A stretch of DNA of 64,000 nt from Pyrrhosoma nymphula (Eukaryota; Arthropoda; Insecta; Odonata; Coenagrionidae), in the NCBI GenBank assembly GCA_963573305.1, contig OY754339.1, positions 91,357,838 to 91,421,837 of the forward strand. The letters are read 5' to 3'. Every line of letters starts with the position of its first letter. Positions within the stretch are counted from its first letter, which is position 1. Below, piece after piece: positions 57,556-64,000 of the stretch. A program made the position numbers and the translations under genes. Below the pieces are notes generated by a model. The model was not told the DNA's origin, made no database searches, and saw only the letters and a list, made by a program, of their open reading frames with translations.

Positions 57556-60500
57556 ATGAAGGTCCTGGTGAGTAACGCGATCAATTCTTAACAACAGCAC
57601 TTTTCTCCTTCGCGCATCTTAACTCTGCCAACTGTGGGTGAAATATACTAACGTCTGGTGCAGTAATTAGGTCATTTTATATTCCTTCTGAGGTTCTTAC
57701 TGAAATACAAAACCTTTAATCATTTTTGGTATTCAATTTTTATACAAATTACCAGAGAGTATTGTTCTGAAAACATTCACAAGAGGGAAATTGTTTACCA
57801 GGTAGAAACTACGTCCGCTTCTTTTTCTTAATAGTCCCGAGATCATGATTGATGCCTGATGATTAGATTAACCAACTAAACGGAGGACGAACTTAGCAGA
57901 AAATTAATACAGAGTAGGGGCAGGGAGATTTAGCAACGTAGTAAATAAACTAATGAAGCTGCACTTCTCTTATGCAAATGAATAGAGGCGTAGTCACCTC
58001 CTGATACCAATAATATACACAATGGTGTGATAAGCAACATCAAATTTTAATTATAACTATTCCTCAAGCCGAAATAAATAACACGCTGCATGAAAGTCGG
58101 ATTTCTACGGTAAAAACCGAAAATAAACAGCAATAAACTACACATTGAAAAACCACTCTATTCGTAATTAATCAATTTAGACCGATGAACAATCAAAGAC
58201 AGAATTAAGAGGATAATACAGAAATTAAAATGCGATACGTTGAAGAAACATATTCAAGAGTACGCAGTAAAATGTTAACTTTAACAATTTCTGTATAGAA
58301 TATATTATCTTTACTTTTTTCCAATCACAGAACAGCAACTTCATTAGAAACACGAGAGGTTTAGGGCTTTTGGTTCACCATCAGCATAGCCTAGACTCTA
58401 AAAATTTGTCTTTCGGATTCATTACCATTTCAACGAGGATACTTTTTCCAAATTTGCGAATCGTAGCATCCATAGGAATTTTAAATGCGCTATATTCACC
58501 GGTAGTTTTTAACCAAATGTAGCATTTCTACGTACAGAATACTTCCGTGTTTCACGGGTTGAAATCACAATGCAAAGGCCTCAGGGAACAGACTAGACCA
58601 TTAGTTTAAGTACGCGATATTTCGTGCATTGAAAAGAGAGATCAAAATTTGGTCTGCGAAGATTCCATGTATGTACATCTATTCTTCAAAATTGCAGAAT
58701 CTTGTAGGGTTTGACATTTTTATAAAAATTGATTAAAGGATGGTAAATAAAATATCCAGCTCTCACATCGGTTTTCAAATTTGTATGCACCGCAATTCTT
58801 GCACGGACGGAGAGGAAACAGTTAAAGACAGAAGAGCGCGCGGCGCCGGCCTGCTGCGATATCGTAAAAAGAAAGCCATGAGGTTAACTCCGATGGTCAG
58901 TTTGTGGTTGCCCTTGATTGTTATGGGATATGTTAACGACAATGAAAGTGATACGCCCATGAAAACAAGTATTTGCACGAAGGCAATCAATTTATGCTTT
59001 TTTATCTCTCGCGGATTTCATACCACAGAACTTATCAATATAGGTAAACGCCGCAAGATCTCGCACGCTGTTTCTCCGCGTTAACGCAGAAAATATGTCA
59101 ATAATAGTAACGGAAGATATTATATTGCACAAATAGTTCTTGAAATAAAAAATAGCTGCAGATAATGGAAGAGCTTTGATGGCCTTAAATGTACGTCCAA
59201 AACAGATTCGTTTTCACTAATGTAGAAGCTAATATTACAACTACGAATGGAAAAATCATTCGCTTTGCAAGTGGAATACGGTATTTATGGCAAAAAATAT
59301 ATTTTTATTTTAATCGCGTGCATATAGATAGATACAAATAAAACATAAATAGATTTTACAAAACAAAGTATATGCCAATCATTCTCTGGTCTAAAATAAT
59401 TCTTCAGCCAGAAATCCAATTTCAAAGCTAGCAGAGGAGAAAATAAAATGACCGTTGGGCTGACAGGTTTCTCGTTTATGCATCACAATTGAGTACATAT
59501 TTTTATCAAGAACAAAATAATTTTAATAAATATTTTTCACCTCCTTAAAAGTTAAGTTGTCTAGTCTCTCACAATTCTTTATTTTACCTACTCCCTCTTA
59601 TTTCGCAAAGGCAGCTATCGGAAAAAATATGTGAGCACACTGTATTTATTGATGATTTAGCAGAGAAAGATTCACCACTGACGAATTTATGCATCAAATT
59701 AATACGTAATCGAAGTTCACAGGTAATAATTTGCAGGAGACTCAAACAAGAATAGCGTTTTAGCAAAATTGTCACCAATAAAATAGATACCAGAGTTGTA
59801 TAAGGCACATAAATCAACCGGGTGACCTAATGACCACTTTTTCTCTCCAGGTCGTTATTTCTGCTGTGCTGGCTGTTGCCGCCGCTGGTGAATTGGGCTT
59901 CGCCTACTCCTCTGTAGCTCCGTACTACAACAACTTCTACGGTGGGCACCCGTACTCCGCCTACCCCTACTCCGCCTATCCTTACACCGGCATCCACGGC
60001 TTCCGTAGCGCTGTTGCCGCTCCTTTGGCCTACAACGCCGCTCCCTATGCCTACAACGCCGCTCCCTACGCCTACAACGTTGCCCCCTACGGATACCATG
60101 GTGCCCTCGCCACCAAGAGCCAGTACCACGCTCAGGTGAGTTCAACGCCCCTCCCGTCCAACCAATGTCCATCTAATGTCCAGATGTCCACCCCAACGTC
60201 CATCAAATGCCCAATTCCTCCAATTCTCGGGAATATAGAATTCCACAATATCCTCAACCCAATGCCCCGAACCGGCCACCGGCCAATGTCAATACCGTCA
60301 CTACAATCGAGAGACTTCAATTCTCAAGATTCATCCAATCCACTAACGATACCCATTCCTAGTTAATGATTCATCCTGTTAAATAATACCACGTCGCGGT
60401 AACTTTAACGCCTGAAAACCCCAACCGACGCGACTCAACAATGCTCTTCCCATCTGCAATTTTTATTTCGCAAATATTGAACTGATCTTTCCCTTCTAAC

Positions 60501-61032
60501 GATGTGTCTATCACTCTTTTAATTCCTACAGGATGAGTTCGGCCAGGCCTCATACGGACACGCCACCCACGACCAGGCACACTCTGCCGTCCGCGACGCC
60601 TTCGGCGGTGTCACCGGGTCTTACTCTTACGTGAATCCCGAGGGCAAGGTTGTCCAGGCCCACTACACCGCTGATTCCGTCCACGGATTCCGTGTGGCTT
60701 CCAACGACCTCCCGGTTGCCCCCGCCGTCCCTCCCGCACCCGTCTACCCCGAGCTCGTCGGACCCGAGCCCGTCCAGGACACCCCTGAGGTCGTGGCCGC
60801 CCGCGCCGAGCACCTCGCCGCCCACGCCGAGGCCAAGAGCCGTAGCCGCCGTCAGGCCATCTACTCTCCCTTCGCCTATGGCCACCACGGTGTCCTGCCC
60901 TACGCCGCTCACGGTGTCCTTCCCTACGCCGCTCACGGTGTCCTCCCCTACGCCGCTCATCCCGTCCGCCCTGCCACCCTCACCACCGTCGTCAACAACC
61001 CCGGACACGCCATCTCCTACCGCGTCGACTAA
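57556..61032 (+). CDS. Cuticular protein, RR family, gene F
   Basis: Secreted cuticle protein of 265 residues from exons 57556-57567, 59851-60135 and 60532-61032. Intron 1 is 2,283 nt, against 123-132 nt in genes B-E. Exon 2 (5-99) has SAYPYSAYPY in place of SAYPYSGYPY. The RR core lies at about 128-160, RSRR at 203-206, and the tail carries three GVLPYAAH repeats and ends HAISYRVD, as in gene A. I see only about five nucleotide differences from gene A in the 501-nt last exon, and similarity stops a few bases after the stop codon. An ATG at 59830 in the intron is not needed, since the conserved promoter, leader and MKVL exon are all present upstream. Confidence 0.92.
57568..59850 (+). other. 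Long intron 1 of gene F
   Basis: Bounded by CTG/GTGAGT and CTCCAG/GTC. AT-rich with no repeat or gene recognised; the 114-codon frame at 58740-59084 lacks any motif. Confidence 0.8.
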
Positions 61033-61298
61033 GCTCAGATGGATCCAACACTTCAATTTTCCACTCCGAACACACCCGTCTTCGTCTTCTCCAAGACCAC
61101 AGGACGGCATCCCGCAGCTGAAAGCTTTTCCAGAGCAAGAATGGCAATACATCTTCCCGCACGTTGACCGACCAATCCATCTTTACTTTACAGAAATTAC
61201 GCGCCCTCTATGAGGTTTCACGACTCTGTATTTAATTCCTTTTGTAAGTAAATGCCATAGCAACTCTGTAAAGTGAGGCAATTCAAAACTACAACAAC

Positions 61299-61304
61299 AA
61301 TAAA
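61299..61304 (+). terminator. Poly(A) signal of gene F
   Basis: AATAAA about 270 nt after the stop codon, in a 3' UTR unlike those of the other genes. Confidence 0.7.
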
Positions 61305-61329
61305 GTCATGCCTTCCTAATTATTTGTTA

Positions 61330-62670
61330 TTCATTTCATCTCAGTTTTCTATTTACCTGTTTAATATATGGTCTAAGTAATTTGGTCGAGAGAAAATAAT
61401 AACCAGTAATAGTTTATTATATTACATCCAAGGATTCACAAAGTAAATTAATTTAATATGGTCGACGTATCCAGTGCGCTTGATGACAATATATAATTCG
61501 GTTTCTTAACACATAAAATGAATTTTGAAATTTTTCAAGGGTCCGAGATTAAAAAGAACTTCCAAGACAAATAATTTTTAGCTAAAATATTGTAACTAAA
61601 GCTGTCAATAACTGTTTTAATTTTAAGACTAAAATTCCATAACTTGAAATAGTAACTAGTGAGTGTATTATATTTTCATCTCTTGTTCCATTTGGGCGAT
61701 CGCTCTCCTCCCTGCATCCAGCATTCCGGATATTGGTTCAGTAAAAGTAGTTACAGTAATACAGTTACTTCGAAATGATGCAAAGTTCCATACGTGTCAG
61801 CTGATGATGCCTCATCACAACCACAACAGAATGCAATGGTGATCCATTTAAAAGTTCCAAAAACTATATTCCGTTTACCTATATTCTCTTTGGAAAATAC
61901 GTAGCTAGATAAGCAGCAAAAACTATCTATCGCATGCAGCTTTTAATATTTAGTAACATATTTATAAAATAAGGTTTACAAAATTAAGTACATAAAGGCG
62001 AACGAAGAATTGATATTAACATTTAATTTTCCTACCGCTACTGATATGTCTAGCATCTGAGTTAATATAAATGATATATGATTATAATTACATTGATATC
62101 GGGATAGGAATTATAGCAATTACAATCAATGAGTTTCTGATGCACTTAAAAAATGTCATTCTATATAACATCAAATGACACTCTCCCCCTTATCCAATGG
62201 ATTCAGAAAGAATTCTCCGAAATAACAATGGAGGGCGCCATTTATGGCAAGTACACCCAAAATTTCAAACATTTTTAACTTTTATAAATTTTAATCACCC
62301 ATGAAAGACAAATAATGAGTATCATTCCACATATTATTGATAAGAATTCTAAATTACAGCCTGACGCATGGTATGCGTGAAATTTTTAATCTGAAACTTC
62401 CTACACATCGCGACTTGTCAAAAAATTAAACTAAATCAACAAAATTGGAATATAAATAATAACTTCACATTATTAACTTTAGCCAATTGAAATAATAACT
62501 TGCTAAAATTATTTCTCGTAAAACTGTAACATCATCACAAAGGGATATCCTAGTCTCCGAAAGCATTACCTTTCGATAAAAATTGTGGATGCAAAAGGCG
62601 TAGGCGCACGCTTTCATGACTAAATTAAACATTTTATTGTATTTGGAGGATACGGAAACTATTCAAAGTA
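61330..62670. other. Intergenic, nothing recognised
   Basis: AT-rich, no supported feature. Confidence 0.4.
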
Positions 62671-62679
62671 TTATCAACA

Positions 62680-62790
62680 GCTTAACTGACTAAAGAACTC
62701 GGCGCGATATCGGAGAATTCAGGTTCAAATCCCGGTCAAGGCGATTAATTTTCCTCTGTGTAGTTTCGTAAGAAACATTTATGTTCAGAT
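62680..62790 (+). repeat. tRNA-derived SINE fragment
   Basis: CTGACTAAAGAACTCGGCGCG followed by box B GGTTCAAATCCC and CCTCTGTGTAGTTTCGTAAG. The CGGCGCGA(C/T)ATCGG motif is shared with 14220-14245. Confidence 0.5.
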
Positions 62791-62799
62791 ATAGCAAAT

Positions 62800-63740
62800 T
62801 CTGATCTTAATTTCCTCCAAAAAAATACCAATCAAATAAAATTTGAACTTAACAAATGTGCCAAAAGTATAACAGTGATCTTGAAGCTATAGGCATCAGG
62901 AGTTTTTACTCTGCTGAAATAAGATGCAAGGATGTGCAATTCGAATACTGTAAGCTGAAATCGATAACGCTAAAACTTTCTTACCAAGGACTTTGGAGCC
63001 CTGAAAAAATTTTAACTTGCAGCAATCATGTTATATTCCTGACCCTTGTTCTCTATAAAAACTAAAACACCCGTTATTATTACAAAGCCATTCAGAAGTG
63101 ACTTAAAATACTATCGTCACCGCTCTGTAACGTTTTCCCGTGTAATTTCCATCGTCACGAAGCTCCGACCTTCGGAGTAATTTTTTTTCGCCCGAGTCTC
63201 ACACACGCCAAACCGAATTGGATGGACGAATTCATTTCGCCGGTGATTTTTAAGGGGACTTTAATAATCTAAAAAAAAAAAATGGCAGAGTAGCGAAACA
63301 GCAATTCGTTTTTCAGCTTTTTTCACACCCATCATCCCTTCATTTTTTGAGGTTTTCGAAAATAAAAACGACAAGGTTGAGAGAGAGAGAGGGGAGCATA
63401 AAAGAATCCATTTTTAATTTCCACAAGCCCCGAGGCGGAGGACATCGAAAATTTTATCGCAATAAAGTCACGTATTTTAATTGAATGACGAATGGGGACG
63501 TTTTCAGTGGCGGGAGAGGTGTGTTGTGGAAGGGGTGCAAATGGAGTGAAATTCAAAGAGGGAGGGGAGGTAGTAGGGGAAGGTTTGGGGATGCGTCCGT
63601 ATTTGCGCCGTGGGTGAATTCACGAAGAGGGGTAAAAAGAGGGTGGGAAGGGACGGTTTGGGGCGGGGTAGATGAGGATAACAGATACATGCTGGAGTGG
63701 GGACACGGCACAGAAGTGTTGGCTCAGTGGGGTGAGGGGG
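62800..63740. other. Right-hand intergenic region
   Basis: AT-rich up to about 63480, then G-rich (63480-63740) much like the start of the window. The frame at 63485-63745 is low complexity and not called. Confidence 0.4.
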
Positions 63741-64000
63741 TATAAAAGGTGAGTGGTGGGGGGAGGGGAGAGAGAAAGAGAGAGAGAGGAAAATATGGCG
63801 ACTACGCGTATCCGTGTTTATGTAATCCGTTTGACAAGCGGTGCGGACACCAAAGGAGGCTCAACTCATCCGGGCATTGACATTTTAAAAAGCACCGGCC
63901 GCACGATTGTGAATAAAGTGATGGGACGGAGAAGGGGATGGGTTTGTGGAAAGAGTTCAGAAATTCAGGGAGCTTCGGGAGGATGGGGACGACTACTGGA
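63741..64000 (+). other. Possible TATA promoter with open frame running off the window
   Basis: TATAAAA at 63741-63747 is followed at 63795 by an ATG (ATGGCGACTACGCG) that stays open to the window end, 68 complete codons starting MATTRIRVYVIRL. It lacks the GCATCCATCCC leader and the MKVL exon of the cuticle genes. No family is recognised. It may be chance or the first exon of another gene. Confidence 0.2.

Noticed and set aside
58740..59084. 114-codon frame inside intron 1 of gene F
   Set aside because: No motif, AT-rich context, no promoter or leader like those of the array.
59830..60366. 178-codon unspliced frame in gene F
   Set aside because: Contains exon 2 but reads into intron 2; exon 1 at 57556 with the conserved leader is the better start.
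1..64000. CRISPR arrays, bacterial operons or riboswitches
   Set aside because: Introns, TATA promoters, poly(A) signals and insect transposons show a eukaryotic nuclear genome; no spaced short-repeat array was seen.

Overview
This window is insect nuclear DNA. It is AT-rich, intron-bearing and full of decayed transposons, and it carries a tandem array of six cuticular protein genes, all on the + strand. Each gene has three exons, spliced by GT-AG introns. Exon 1 encodes only four residues (MKVL). Exon 2 completes the signal peptide and encodes a Tyr/Ala/Pro-rich region. Exon 3 carries a Rebers-Riddiford (RR) chitin-binding core, a conserved R-S/T-R-R site and a variable tail. The coding exons are very GC-rich at third positions and stand out from their surroundings. 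The insect order cannot be fixed from sequence alone.

Layout. Gene A 245-2363; gene B 7874-9390; gene C 28808-30402; gene D 39980-41563; gene E 44689-46171; gene F 57556-61032. All six have a TATA box whose first T lies exactly 31 nt before the A of a shared GCATCCATCCC start motif, and that A lies exactly 38 nt before the ATG. Most 3' ends have a recognisable AATAAA. The products are probably secreted by epidermal cells and assembled with chitin in the exoskeleton; the near-identical promoters suggest common control.

Between the genes lies a rich mobile-element landscape. A mariner fragment is at about 10.8-11.3 kb, and an element with terminal inverted repeats (TIRs) at 13.54-14.74 kb. A 233-bp palindromic insertion at 15.56-15.79 kb carries hammerhead ribozyme cores on both strands. 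A truncated Penelope-like element (PLE) with inverted ends spans 18.4-25.0 kb, and one of its ends is interrupted by a nearly intact 5.3-kb non-LTR retrotransposon. A hAT element with a perfect 8-bp target duplication is at 25.2-26.4 kb. A second hammerhead palindrome is at 34.9-35.2 kb, a TIR element with a TTGATT duplication at 35.87-37.00 kb, a piggyBac remnant at 46.7-49.3 kb, and a decayed PLE reverse transcriptase plus GIY-YIG region on the minus strand at 54.0-55.6 kb.

The array grew by segmental duplication: the upstream DNA of genes D and E is homologous, as are the downstream regions of genes C and E. Gene conversion of coding exons is also suggested, because genes A and F share nearly identical last exons while their introns and 3' UTRs do not match. 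The most interesting non-genic signal is the repeated occurrence of hammerhead-type ribozymes in inverted pairs, two of them as short complete insertions flanked by target duplications.
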